A stretch of DNA of 64,000 bases from Gaiellasilicea sp033857955 (GTDB lineage Bacteria > Actinomycetota > Thermoleophilia > Gaiellales > Gaiellaceae): assembly GCA_033857955.1 (NCBI GenBank), contig JAWVCW010000006.1:62001-126000 (forward strand), in the 5' to 3' direction. Shown one piece after another: positions 33,212 through 41,607 of the stretch; position 1 is the first letter of the stretch; the number at the start of each line of letters is the position of its first letter. Position numbers and translations under genes: made by a program. A model generated the notes under the pieces. The model saw nothing but the letters and a program-made list of their open reading frames with translations, was not told the origin of the DNA and ran no database searches.

Positions 33212-33572
33212 CCGAGACGATGGCGACCGCCGAGGCCAGCTCTCGTGAGTGTGTCATCGACAGGTCGATCGCGCCCGCCCCCACTCGCTCCGCCCAGGCG
33301 GCGACGTTGCCCGAGAGACGCACCGACGGCTTCGGCCGGCCGGCGATCTCGATGTCCTTCCACGCGAACGCGCGGGCGACCCCGAACCCGAGCGCCTTCC
33401 CCACCGCCTCCTTGCCGGCGAAGCGGCCCGCGTAGCTCTCGGCGGGGTTCTTGCGCGAGTCGCAGTACGCCTGCTCGGCGGCCGTGAAACAACGGTCCTT
33501 GAACCCGGCGTACCGGCCGAGCGAGCGGCGCACCCGCTCGATCTCGATCAGGTCGACACCGACCCGGGTCAC
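33204..33572 (-). CDS. acpS: Holo-[acyl-carrier-protein] synthase
   Basis: Transfers 4'-phosphopantetheine from CoA to ACP. The 122-aa protein has the Mg/CoA-binding D7 in GVDLIEIERV, E55 in RFAGKEAVGKALG and the C-terminal MTHSRELASAVAI with the conserved His. The GTG at 33572 is used because it gives the canonical start before RVGVDLIE and overlaps the HAD stop by 4 nt (GTGA). In other actinobacteria it stands at the same place beside nnr and alr. Confidence 0.95.
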   Translation of the reverse strand: MTRVGVDLIEIERVRRSLGRYAGFKDRCFTAAEQAYCDSRKNPAESYAGRFAGKEAVGKALGFGVARAFAWKDIEIAGRPKPSVRLSGNVAAWAERVGAGAIDLSMTHSRELASAVAIVSDV

Positions 33573-34345
33573 AGCGAGCGGTTGATCCAATCGGGCACGT
33601 GCGCCAGCGAGCTCACCACGGCATCGGGGATGGTGCTGGAGCGCTCGAGGTCCTCGGGGCGGAACTTGCCCGTCCGCACGAGCACCGTCTTCATGCCAAA
33701 GAGCTGCGCTCCGCGAACGTCCTGCTCGAGATCGTCCGTGACCATCCAGGTCAGCTCGGGCTCGGCGTCGAGCGCAGCGAGCGCGGCGGCGAACGACGAG
33801 GCGCTCGGCTTGCCGATGACGGTGGCGTCGACTCCGGTCGCGTACTCGAGCGCGGCGACGAACGCGCCCCCGTCGAGGACAGGTCCGCGAGCCGTCTGCC
33901 ACCACGGGTTCTTGTGCAGGCAGAAGAGGTCGGCGCCGGCCTCGATCTCGGAGAACGCGCGAGCCAGATTCATGTGGCTGAAGACCTGGTTCGGCTCGGT
34001 CGTCTCGTCGCAACCGCCGACGAGGACGGCGTCTGCGCCCTCGCCGACGAGCTCGATGCCCGCGAGGTCGGGGACGATCGCGGACATCACGAGCGCGTAG
34101 ACGCGCCGCCCCCCGAGCTCCAGCGCCGCCGCGGTAGGCGTCGTCTGTAACTCCTCGTCTTCGAGCTCGACCCCCATCGCTCGCAGGTCCTCCACCAGCA
34201 GCGCGCGCGGGCGCGTCGAGTTGTTGGTGACGAAGCGCAGCCGGTGGCCGTCCTCACGCAATTGTGCGATCGCCTCGACCGCGCCGGGGATCGGCTCGCC
34301 GGAGACATGGAGGACGCCGTCGACGTCGAGCAGAATGGCGGCCAT
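33569..34345 (-). CDS. HAD-IIA family hydrolase (NagD-like)
   Basis: A 258-aa phosphatase of the NagD/PGP type. Motif I is LLDVDGVLHVSG (D8, D10), motif II is FVTNNSTRP, and motif IV is MVTDDLEQDVRGAQLFGMKT. The C2-type cap lies between (PNQVFSHMNLARAFSEIEAG). The substrate could be sugar phosphates or phosphoglycolate. The ATG at 34345 overlaps, on the opposite strand, an ATG of the divergent arfB region (34344), so the two genes share their initiation zone. Confidence 0.9.
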   Translation of the reverse strand: MAAILLDVDGVLHVSGEPIPGAVEAIAQLREDGHRLRFVTNNSTRPRALLVEDLRAMGVELEDEELQTTPTAAALELGGRRVYALVMSAIVPDLAGIELVGEGADAVLVGGCDETTEPNQVFSHMNLARAFSEIEAGADLFCLHKNPWWQTARGPVLDGGAFVAALEYATGVDATVIGKPSASSFAAALAALDAEPELTWMVTDDLEQDVRGAQLFGMKTVLVRTGKFRPEDLERSSTIPDAVVSSLAHVPDWINRSL

Positions 34346-34358
34346 GCCCGGTGAGTCT

Positions 34359-34754
34359 ATGCGCGTGACGCGCTCGGTCGTACTCCCCCTCTCGGAGGTC
34401 GAGCTCCGCTTCTCGCGCTCGAGCGGCCCGGGCGGCCAGCACGCCAACACATCCGAAACGCGCGTGGAGGCAGTCCTCGACGTCGAGGCCTCCTCCGCCC
34501 TCACGGCGGCGCAGAAACGGCGGGTCATTGCCAAGGCCGGGCCGACCCTGCGTGCGATCGCCCAGGACGAGCGCAGCCAGTTGCGAAACCGCGAGCTCGC
34601 GATCGAGCGGCTCGTGGAGCAGCTGCGGCAGGCCCTGAAGGTGGAGCGGCGTCGCGTCGCCACGAAACCGACGAAAGCCTCTCGCGAGCGCCGGCTCGAG
34701 ACGAAGAAACGGCGCTCTCAGACGAAGAAGCTGCGCCGGCCTCCCGTCGACTGA
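34359..34754 (+). CDS. arfB: Ribosome-rescue peptidyl-tRNA hydrolase ArfB
   Basis: Releases stalled ribosomes lacking a stop codon. It has the catalytic GGQ loop (SSGPGGQHANTSETRVE; GGQ at residues 25-27) and a highly basic C-terminal tail (RRRVATKPTKASRERRLETK, KKRRSQTKKLRR) that enters the mRNA channel. The length of 131 aa is normal. I use the ATG at 34359 with GGTGAG upstream; an ATG at 34344 is an alternative. Confidence 0.93.
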   Translation: MRVTRSVVLPLSEVELRFSRSSGPGGQHANTSETRVEAVLDVEASSALTAAQKRRVIAKAGPTLRAIAQDERSQLRNRELAIERLVEQLRQALKVERRRVATKPTKASRERRLETKKRRSQTKKLRRPPVD

Positions 34755-34772
34755 GCGTTCTAGACTCGGAGG

Positions 34773-36224
34773 GTGGACGTGCTTCGCCTCACGACCTTGC
34801 TCGACGAGCTGCCGCAGGAGCGCACGCGGCTGCTCGACAACCTCGGCCGGATCCGCCGCGAGGTCGGGCCGATCACGCCTGAGCTCTCCGACGCGCTCGC
34901 GGATCGGATGAACCTGCGTCACGGGGACGTCCACGAGGTCGTCTCCTTCTACTCGTTCCTGCAGGTGCCGGTCGAGGCCGTCCGAGTCTGCACAGGCCCG
35001 ATCTGCGACTGCGCCGGCTCGCGGGCGCTGCTCTCGGAGAGCACGATCGAGGTGCCGTGTCTCGGCCACTGCGAACTCGCGCCGGTCGTCCTGCACGGCG
35101 ACGACGTGCGCGGTGGCGTCACCCACTCGACGAACGGCTTCTTGCTCGAGCACGACGAGGTGCGCGAGCCGGTGCAGCTGACGCCTGAGGAACTGCTTGC
35201 GCGCCTCGAGGCCTCCGGCCTGACGGGGATGGGCGGCGCGGGATTCCCCACCTGGCGCAAGTGGGACGCAGTCCGGCGCGAGCCGTCCCCGCGCGTCGTG
35301 ATCGTCAACGCCGACGAGGGCGAGCCGGGCACCATCAAGGACCGCTACGTGATGGAGCTCCGCCCGCAACTCCTGCTCGAGGGGCTCGCCGCGGCGATGC
35401 GATTTTGCGAGACCGACGAGGCCTACATCTACCTGCGCGAGGAGTACGCCACCTCCCGCGCGGTGCTGCAGGAGGCGATCGCGGCACGCGGGCTCCCGGT
35501 CAAGCTCGTGATTGGAGCGGGCGCGTACATCTGCGGCGAGGAGACGGCGATGCTCGAGTCGATGGAGGGGCGGCGCGGCATGCCTCGGCTCCGGCCACCG
35601 TTCCCGGCACAGTCCGGCTACCTGGGCCGGCCGACGCTGATCAACAACGTCGAGACGCTGGCACACGTCGCGCTGATCCTTCGCGGCGACTGGCGGCCGA
35701 CTCGCCTCTGGTCGGTTTCCGGCGCGGTCGGCAAGCCAGGGTGCTACCAGGCGCCGCTCGACATCACGTTGCGCGAGTTGATCGACGGGTACGCCGGCGG
35801 ACTGACCGCCGATCCGAGCGCAATCGTGCCCGGCGGCGCCGCAAGCGGGATCCTCCCTCCTGCCGCGCTCGACGTCCCGCTCACCCGTGAGGCGCTCGCC
35901 GAGTGGGGATGCGGCGTGGGCTCGGCCGCGGTTCAGGTCTTCCCAACCTCCTACTCCCCGCTCCGCCTGCTCGCGGAGACGCTTCGCTTCTTCGCGGAGG
36001 AGTCGTGCCAGAAGTGCACGCCCTGCCGGATCGGGAACCGCGCCCTCCACCACGTCTGCGAGGAGCTCGAGCACGGGCGTGCGCCGATGCCACGGCACCA
36101 GGTCGAGGAATGGCTGGAGACGATGGCGGTGACCTCGATCTGCGGCCTCGGGCAGGGCGCGCCGATCCCGGTGCGGAACGCCTTCAAGCACTGGCCCGAG
36201 CTGTTCGAGAAGATGCCTGCATGA
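34773..36224 (+). CDS. NuoE-NuoF fusion, NAD(H)-binding subunit of formate dehydrogenase
   Basis: A 483-aa electron-transfer subunit. Residues about 1-115 are a thioredoxin-like NuoE domain with [2Fe-2S] ligands C73, C78, C96 and C100 (CTGPICDC, CLGHC). Residues about 145-480 are a NuoF domain with NADH/FMN-binding GMGGAGFPTWRKW and NADEGEPGTIKDRY, and [4Fe-4S] cysteines in SCQKCTPCRIGN plus SICGLGQ. It passes electrons from the catalytic subunit to NAD+ (or back). The GTG start is at 34773, and the stop overlaps fdhA by 4 nt. Some fused NuoEF proteins belong to bidirectional hydrogenases, but the partner here is a formate dehydrogenase. Confidence 0.93.
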   Translation: MDVLRLTTLLDELPQERTRLLDNLGRIRREVGPITPELSDALADRMNLRHGDVHEVVSFYSFLQVPVEAVRVCTGPICDCAGSRALLSESTIEVPCLGHCELAPVVLHGDDVRGGVTHSTNGFLLEHDEVREPVQLTPEELLARLEASGLTGMGGAGFPTWRKWDAVRREPSPRVVIVNADEGEPGTIKDRYVMELRPQLLLEGLAAAMRFCETDEAYIYLREEYATSRAVLQEAIAARGLPVKLVIGAGAYICGEETAMLESMEGRRGMPRLRPPFPAQSGYLGRPTLINNVETLAHVALILRGDWRPTRLWSVSGAVGKPGCYQAPLDITLRELIDGYAGGLTADPSAIVPGGAASGILPPAALDVPLTREALAEWGCGVGSAAVQVFPTSYSPLRLLAETLRFFAEESCQKCTPCRIGNRALHHVCEELEHGRAPMPRHQVEEWLETMAVTSICGLGQGAPIPVRNAFKHWPELFEKMPA

Positions 36225-38926
36225 TCGAGTTCACGCTCGACGGGAAGCGCGCGACGGCCGGCGAGGGCGAGCTGCTCGTGCACGCGGCGGCGCGGAACGG
36301 CGTCTTCATCCCGACGCTCTGCCACGACGACAAGCTCGAGCCCTACGGCGGCTGCCGGATGTGCGTCGTCGGCGTCGAGGGAGCGTCGCGGCCACTGCCC
36401 GCCTGTGCGACGCGCGTCACGGAAGGAATGATCGTCTCCACACAATCAAATGGAAGCGCGGCGAACGTGCCGCAGCTGCGGAAGACGCTGACCGAGATGC
36501 TCCTCTCCGAGCACCTGAACGCGGACCCCGGGGGGCGGCCGAACGAGCTGGTCGACCTCGCGGAGGAGCTGGGCGCCGAGGCACCGCTGATCCTCCCCGA
36601 CGCGAAGCGGGAGCCGTACGCCGACCGCAACCGGCTGATGGGCTACGAGCCGGACACGTGCATCCTCTGCAACCGCTGCGTCCGCTACACGCAGGAGGTG
36701 ATGCAATGCTCGGCCCTCTCGCTCGAGGGCCGGGGGCCGGGGGCTCGCATCGTCCCGACCTGGGGCAAATCGTGGCTCGACACCGAGTGCGAGCTCTGCG
36801 GCGGCTGCCTCTCCACCTGCCCCACGGGTGCGATCTACGAGAAGTTCCTCGAGGGGGCCGGGGTCGAGGAGCGGGCGCTCGAGCAGGTGAAGACGACGTG
36901 CACCTTCTGCGGCGTCGGCTGCCAGATCGACCTCAACGTCGACCCCGAGACGAAGCGGATCGTCAAGGTCACCTCGAAGCCGGAGTACGTCTCGAACGAG
37001 GGCAACCTCTGCGTGAAGGGCCGCTTCGCCTTCAACTTCGTCCACCATCCGGACCGCCTGACCGAGCCGCTCGTTCGCGGCGAGGATGGGGAGCTGCAGC
37101 CGACGACGTGGGAGCATGCGCTCCAGGTCGCGGCCGACGGGCTGAAGGGGGTGATGGAACGCCACTCGCCCCAGGCGGTCGGAGTGCTCGCCTCCGCGCG
37201 GCTGACGAACGAGGAGAACTACCTGATCCAGAAGCTCGCCCGGACGGGCCTCAAGACCCACTCCGTCCACTCGTGCGAGGCCACCTGACACGCTCCCACC
37301 CTTTACGGCCTGGTCAGGTCGCTCGGCAGAGGCGCAACCACCAACTCGATCCCGGAGATCGAGAACTGCCGCTTCCTGCTCGTCATCGGCTCGAACACCA
37401 CCGAGGCGCACCCGGTGCTGGCGCTGCGAATCAAGAAGGCGGTCCGGAACGGCGCCACGCTCGTCGTCGCCGACCCGCGCGCAATCTGGCTGACGAAGCT
37501 CGCGAAGCGCCACCTGCAGCTCCGCCCCGGCTCGGATGTCTGGCTGCTGAACGCGATCATGCACGTGATCCTCGAGGAAGGCCTCCAGGACGATGCGTAC
37601 ATCGCCGCGAACTGCGAGGACTTCGAGGCGGTGCGCGAGGTCGTCTCCCGGTACACGCCCGAGGAGGCCGAGCGGGTCACAGGCGTCTCCGCCGACGCAA
37701 TCCGCGCAACCGCCCGGGAGTACGCGACCGAGCGACACGCGGCGATCTTCTACACGCTCGGGATCACGGAGCACGCTTGCGGCGTCGACAACATCTGGTC
37801 GCTCGCGAACCTCGTGCTGATGACGGGTCACCTGGGCTACGAGTCGACGGGCCTGAACGCGCTTCGCGGCCAGAACAACGTTCAGGGCCTGAACGATTCG
37901 GGTGCGAACCCGCACTACTTCCCCGGCTACCAGTCCTGGGACGACCCCGAAGTGCGGGAGAAGTTCGGAACGGCCTGGGGCGTCGACCTGCCCGAGCGCG
38001 CCGGCTGGCGGCTCGACCAGATGATGTCCGGCCTCCACGACGGCCGGATCAAGGCGCTCTACCTGATCGGCGAGAATCCGGCGCAGACCGAGCCGAACGT
38101 CGCGCACGTGGAGGAAGGGCTGTCGAAGCTCGAGTTCGTCGTCGCCCAGGATCTGTTCCTGAACGAGACCTCGGCACGGCATGCGAACGTCGTCTTCCCT
38201 GCCTCGAGCTTCGCCGAGAAGGACGGCACGTTCACGAACTCCGAGCGGCGTGTCAACCGCGTGCGCGCGGCGGTCCCGCTCCCCGGCAATGCGCGCGGCG
38301 ACCGCGAGATCGTGATCGCGATGGCCCGCGCGCTCGGCTGCGACTGGCCCGAGTACCCGGACGCGCAGTCGGTCTGGGACGAGCTCACCGACCTCTCGCC
38401 GAACTGGTTCGGGATCCGCTACGACCGGATCGAGCAGGACGGGATGCAGTGGCCGTGCCCGTCTCGTGACCATCCGGGGACGAAGTTCCTGTACGAAGGC
38501 CACCCCTCGCTTCCGTCCGGCAAGGGGAAGTTCCATCCCGTCGAGTACCAGCCGCCGATCGAGGAGCCGGATTCCGAATATCCTTTCGTGTTGTCAACTG
38601 GGAGAACGCTGTACCACTACAACTCGGGGACGATGACCATGCGTGAAAGCGGCATCACGGACAAGCAGGTCGACCCGTTCTTCGAGATCGCAGCGGAGGA
38701 TGCGTCCGCGCTCGGAGTCACCGACGGCGAATGGGTGCGGCTCGTGTCTCGCCGGGGCAACATCCAAGCGCGGGCGCAGCTCTCCGACCGCGTCTATCCC
38801 GGGCTGGTCTGGATGGCGCTCCACTTCGGCGCGGCGAAGGTCAACCTCCTCACGCACGACGTCGGCGATCCGCTCATCGGCACGCCCGAGTACAAGGTCT
38901 CCGCGGTCCGGCTGGAGCGCGTCTGA
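36221..38926 (+). CDS. fdhA: Formate dehydrogenase catalytic subunit, selenocysteine-containing (Sec356)
   Basis: A 901-aa molybdopterin enzyme oxidising formate to CO2. The domains are: [2Fe-2S] ferredoxin (C34, C45, C48, C62), a His/Cys and two [4Fe-4S] segment (CILCNRC, CELCGGCLSTC), the fourth cluster with CTFCGVGC, and the molybdopterin bis-MGD core. In-frame TGA at 37286-37288 (codon 356) aligns with the Sec of E. coli FdhF: CEAT-U-HAPTLYGLVRSLGRGA here, with the Sec-His-(A/G)-P pattern. The frame is unbroken to 38926, where ARVSDRPN-like motifs and the MGD-binding C-terminus (GTPEYKVSAVRLERV) match. A SECIS-like hairpin follows. Without read-through the gene would look like two pieces, 36221-37288 and 37415-38926. 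Confidence 0.93.
37307..37320 (+). promoter_or_regulatory. bSECIS element of fdhA
   Basis: GGCCT (37307-37311) and AGGTC (37316-37320) pair (one G-T) around a GGTC apical loop, starting 19 nt after the TGA. The loop begins 24 nt after it. E. coli fdhF uses a GGUC-containing loop at a similar distance. The stem is short; flanking pairs may extend it. Position and loop, not stem strength, support the call. Confidence 0.7.
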
Positions 38927-39666
38927 GACCGCTCGAAGCCGCATTCTTCGAACCTCTCGTTCGTGGCCGCTTCGGGCGGCCGTACCTCTACCTGACACAG
39001 TGCGATACGACGCAGCGCATGCTCGACTCGGCGCAGCCGGAGGGTGCGGTGGCGGTCACGGAGGAGCAAACGGCCGGCCGCGGCCGGATGGGCCGCCGCT
39101 GGGAGGCACCTGCCGGGAGGGCGATCCTGGTCTCGGTGCTACTGCGCCCGCCACCGGAGCGGCGGGCGGCGGAGCTGACACTCGTCGCCGGCGTCGCCAC
39201 GGCGGTCGTCGTGGAGCGGGCGACCGGGCTCGCCGCGCAGCTCAAGTGGCCGAACGACGTCATGCTCGACCGGCGCAAGGTCGCCGGCGGAATCGCCGAG
39301 CTGAAGGACGGGGCAGTCGTGCTCGGGATCGGACTGAACGTGAATCAGAGGCCTGGAGAGCTGCCGAGCGAAACGAAGGCGCCTGCCGGCTCGCTCCGGT
39401 CCGTGACCGGCCGCGAGTACGAGCGCGCTCCGATCCTCGCCGACCTGCTGCTCGAGCTCGAGCTCCGCTACGACGCCTGGCGGGACGGTGGCATCGACGC
39501 GGTCTACGACGACCTCGGTTCCCGCGACTTCCTTCGCGGCCGCCGCGTCACCGTCGACGGCGTCGTCGGGACGGCACAGATGATCGCGCGGGACGGACGA
39601 CTCGTGGTCGAGACGGAGTCAGGACCGGTGATCGTCGAGAGCGGCGAGGTGCTCTTCGAGCGCTGA
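38923..39666 (+). CDS. birA: Biotin-[acetyl-CoA-carboxylase] ligase
   Basis: Attaches biotin to carboxyl carrier proteins. It is a BirA-type ligase of about 247 aa without an N-terminal HTH repressor domain. The conserved biotinyl-AMP site is present: TEEQTAGRGRMGRRWEAPAG, KWPNDVMLDRRKVAGGIAEL and GIGLNVNQRPGELP. No ATG, GTG or TTG lies in frame before the conserved FGRPYLYLTQCDTTQRML region except far upstream inside fdhA. The best start is a CTG at 38923 that overlaps the fdhA TGA (CTGA), with GGAG 6 nt upstream. Its 3' end overlaps convergent mobA by 48 nt. Confidence 0.88.
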   Translation: MRPLEAAFFEPLVRGRFGRPYLYLTQCDTTQRMLDSAQPEGAVAVTEEQTAGRGRMGRRWEAPAGRAILVSVLLRPPPERRAAELTLVAGVATAVVVERATGLAAQLKWPNDVMLDRRKVAGGIAELKDGAVVLGIGLNVNQRPGELPSETKAPAGSLRSVTGREYERAPILADLLLELELRYDAWRDGGIDAVYDDLGSRDFLRGRRVTVDGVVGTAQMIARDGRLVVETESGPVIVESGEVLFER

Positions 39667-40146
39667 GAGCGCGGCAGGCGTGTCGACGTCTGCAAGGAGG
39701 ACGGCGTCGACCTCGAGCACTCGGAGGTTGACGCCGCGCAGCGTGTAGTCGCGGGCGGCAAGGCGCCGCTCGAGCTCCGGCACGTCCGCCTTTGTGTAGG
39801 CGCCCGGGAGCGGACCCGTCTGCGGCACCGCCATGTGCTCGCCGAGCTCGCGCAGAAGGTCCGGCGTCACGAGTGGGCAGTCGACAGGGAGGAAGACGGC
39901 GGTCTCGTGCACGGCCGCGCGCAGCCCCGCGACGACGCCGGCGATCGGCGCCTGCGGCTCTGCCGGTTCCACGAGCACGTCGAAGGGCAACGCGAGGCCG
40001 CCCTTGCCGACCGCGATTCGTTCGTCACATGCCTCGCCGAGCGTCCGCCACGCCCGCTCGGCGAGCGTCTCCCCGCGCAGCCGGGCAAGCGCCTTCGGTG
40101 ACCCGAACCGCGACGACGCTCCGCCGACGAGCAGGACGCCGGTCAG
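39619..40146 (-). CDS. mobA: Molybdenum cofactor guanylyltransferase
   Basis: Adds GMP to molybdopterin to make the MGD form used by FdhA. The 175-aa protein has the nucleotidyltransferase start LTGVLLVGGASSRFGSPKA and the FLPVDCPLVTPDLL (metal-binding Asp) motif, with the C-terminal helix. The start is a CTG at 40146 that overlaps the fdhD TGA (CTGA) and gives exactly the MobA N-terminus; no other start exists nearby. The product matches the needs of the neighbouring dehydrogenase. Confidence 0.85.
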   Translation of the reverse strand: MTGVLLVGGASSRFGSPKALARLRGETLAERAWRTLGEACDERIAVGKGGLALPFDVLVEPAEPQAPIAGVVAGLRAAVHETAVFLPVDCPLVTPDLLRELGEHMAVPQTGPLPGAYTKADVPELERRLAARDYTLRGVNLRVLEVDAVLLADVDTPAALSALEEHLAALDDHRS

Positions 40147-40928
40147 AGCTCGATCCGCCAAGACTCCGTGTAGACGTTGAGGGAGTCGCCGCGGACGAAG
40201 CCGCACAGCGTGATCCCGCGGTCGGAGGCAAGCTCGACGGCGAGTGACGACGGCGCGCCGACCGCGACCAGCAACGGGCACCCGGCAACGGCGGCCTTCT
40301 GCACGAGCTCGAACGAGAGCCGGCCGCTGACACAGAGGATCGCGTCTGTCAGCGGGAGCAGTCCGTCGAGGAAGGCCCGACCGATCACCTTGTCGAGAGC
40401 GTTGTGCCGGCCGACGTCCTCGCGGATGTAGAGCAGCTCGCCCTCGGCCGAGAAGAGCCCGGTTGCGTGCAGCCCGCCCGTGACCTCGAACGCCGCCTGA
40501 CCGGTGCGCAACCGGTCGGGCAGCGACGAGACGAGCGACACAGGGACGGTCAGCCCGCTCTCGACGCGAGCCGCCTCGACCGCAACCGCCTCGAGCGCTC
40601 CCTTGCCGCAGACCCCGCACGACGAGGAGGTGTAGAAGTGCCGCTGCAGGCTGCCGATGTCGGCGCCGGGCGCTTCCACCTCGATCGTGTTGGCCGCGAG
40701 GTCGTCCGGAACGCGCGCGCCGAGGGGCGACAGGCCTTCCGACAGGCAGAACCCGACCGCGAGCTCCTCGTCGTGCCCGGGCGTGCGCATCGTCACCGAT
40801 ACCGGCGCGCCGCCGATCCTGATCTCGAGCGGCTCCTCGACCGCAACGACGTCTCCGGCCTCACCGCCGGGCACACGCGTCACCCGCACCCGCGCGACAG
40901 TGTTTGAAGGCATCTTGCTCGGCGGCAT
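40143..40928 (-). CDS. fdhD: FdhD sulfurtransferase for formate dehydrogenase
   Basis: FdhD transfers sulfur from IscS to the molybdenum cofactor, needed for active FdhA. The 261-aa protein has the conserved CxxC (SSSCGVCGKG, C104/C107) and the GRHNALDKVIG and LCVSGRLSFELVQKA signatures. The ATG at 40928 is chosen; 40913 is possible. It is coupled to mobA by a CTGA overlap and divergent from a small gene at 40999. Together with fdhA, this supports an active formate dehydrogenase. Confidence 0.94.
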   Translation of the reverse strand: MPPSKMPSNTVARVRVTRVPGGEAGDVVAVEEPLEIRIGGAPVSVTMRTPGHDEELAVGFCLSEGLSPLGARVPDDLAANTIEVEAPGADIGSLQRHFYTSSSCGVCGKGALEAVAVEAARVESGLTVPVSLVSSLPDRLRTGQAAFEVTGGLHATGLFSAEGELLYIREDVGRHNALDKVIGRAFLDGLLPLTDAILCVSGRLSFELVQKAAVAGCPLLVAVGAPSSLAVELASDRGITLCGFVRGDSLNVYTESWRIEL

Positions 40929-40998
40929 CCTGTGGGCGGGCTCCACGGCGCAGAGAGTACGCGCAAGTTCTTGACCCCTGAGGCGTCTAGGGATACAC

Positions 40999-41364
40999 AT
41001 GAGTGAAGCCCCTGCAGATTTTGGGACCGGTCTCCGCGCCCATCTCCGTCTCGACGAGCCGGAGCCGACGAGCCTCGACGTCGCGATCGCGAAGGTCGAG
41101 CACGCCCGCGAGCCCGTCGCCCAACCGATGGCTCAGCCAATCCACTTCCCGGACACCACGGCTGTCGATGCGCTCGCAGCGCGCGAAGCCGCCCTGGAGG
41201 AGCGTGAGTACCAGCTGTCGCTGCGCGAGGCCAACCTCTCGGGCCGCGCCGCCAGCATCCTTGCCGCCGCGCAGGCGCTCTACGACGAGTTGCCCGGCAC
41301 CGGGGTCGTCCACGACGAGGAAGACGAGCTCGCCCGCTTGCGGCGGCGGAAGACCGTCGCCTGA
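40999..41364 (+). CDS. Hypothetical protein, coiled-coil
   Basis: A 121-aa acidic protein of unknown function. The N-terminal half is Pro-rich and disordered-looking (EPVAQPMAQPIHFPD). The second half is a predicted coiled coil (ALAAREAALEEREYQLSLRE) ending in a basic RLRRRK tail. The ATG at 40999 has AGGG 7 nt upstream. It is divergent from fdhD (71-nt spacer) and 7 nt ahead of a small membrane gene, so the two plus-strand genes are probably co-transcribed. Confidence 0.7.
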   Translation: MSEAPADFGTGLRAHLRLDEPEPTSLDVAIAKVEHAREPVAQPMAQPIHFPDTTAVDALAAREAALEEREYQLSLREANLSGRAASILAAAQALYDELPGTGVVHDEEDELARLRRRKTVA

Positions 41365-41371
41365 CGAGTAG

Positions 41372-41575
41372 ATGGTCGCCCGCGTCCGCGAGGATCGACT
41401 GCTCCGCTGGAGCGCCTACGCGGCGGTGCCTGTCCTCTGGCTGGCGCTCGCGCTCGTCAATCCGGTTCTCCTGCTCGCACCGCCACTGACGACTCTCGTC
41501 CTCTGGGCCCTGATGCGCCGCGGGATCATCGACCGGCACGACCCGATAGTCGAGGAAGACCCGGACTTCTTCTAG
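41372..41575 (+). CDS. Small membrane protein
   Basis: A 67-aa protein with two hydrophobic stretches (AYAAVPVLWLALALVNPVLL and APPLTTLVLWALM) and a charged, acidic C-terminus (DRHDPIVEEDPDFF). The function is unknown. It follows the coiled-coil gene by 7 nt, suggesting that the pair forms a small membrane complex. Confidence 0.65.
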   Translation: MVARVREDRLLRWSAYAAVPVLWLALALVNPVLLLAPPLTTLVLWALMRRGIIDRHDPIVEEDPDFF

Positions 41576-41607
41576 CCGCCGCGGCTCGCGCATCCGGCTA
41601 GGACGTC

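Noticed and set aside
37286..37414. A true gene break splitting fdhA into two genes
   Set aside because: Conserved residues continue in the same frame directly after the TGA (HAPTLYGLVRSLGRGA), the TGA aligns with a known Sec site and a SECIS-like stem follows.
36446..38536. A 696-codon minus-strand frame opposite fdhA
   Set aside because: Shadow of the real formate dehydrogenase; no recognisable domain and strong homology on the other strand.
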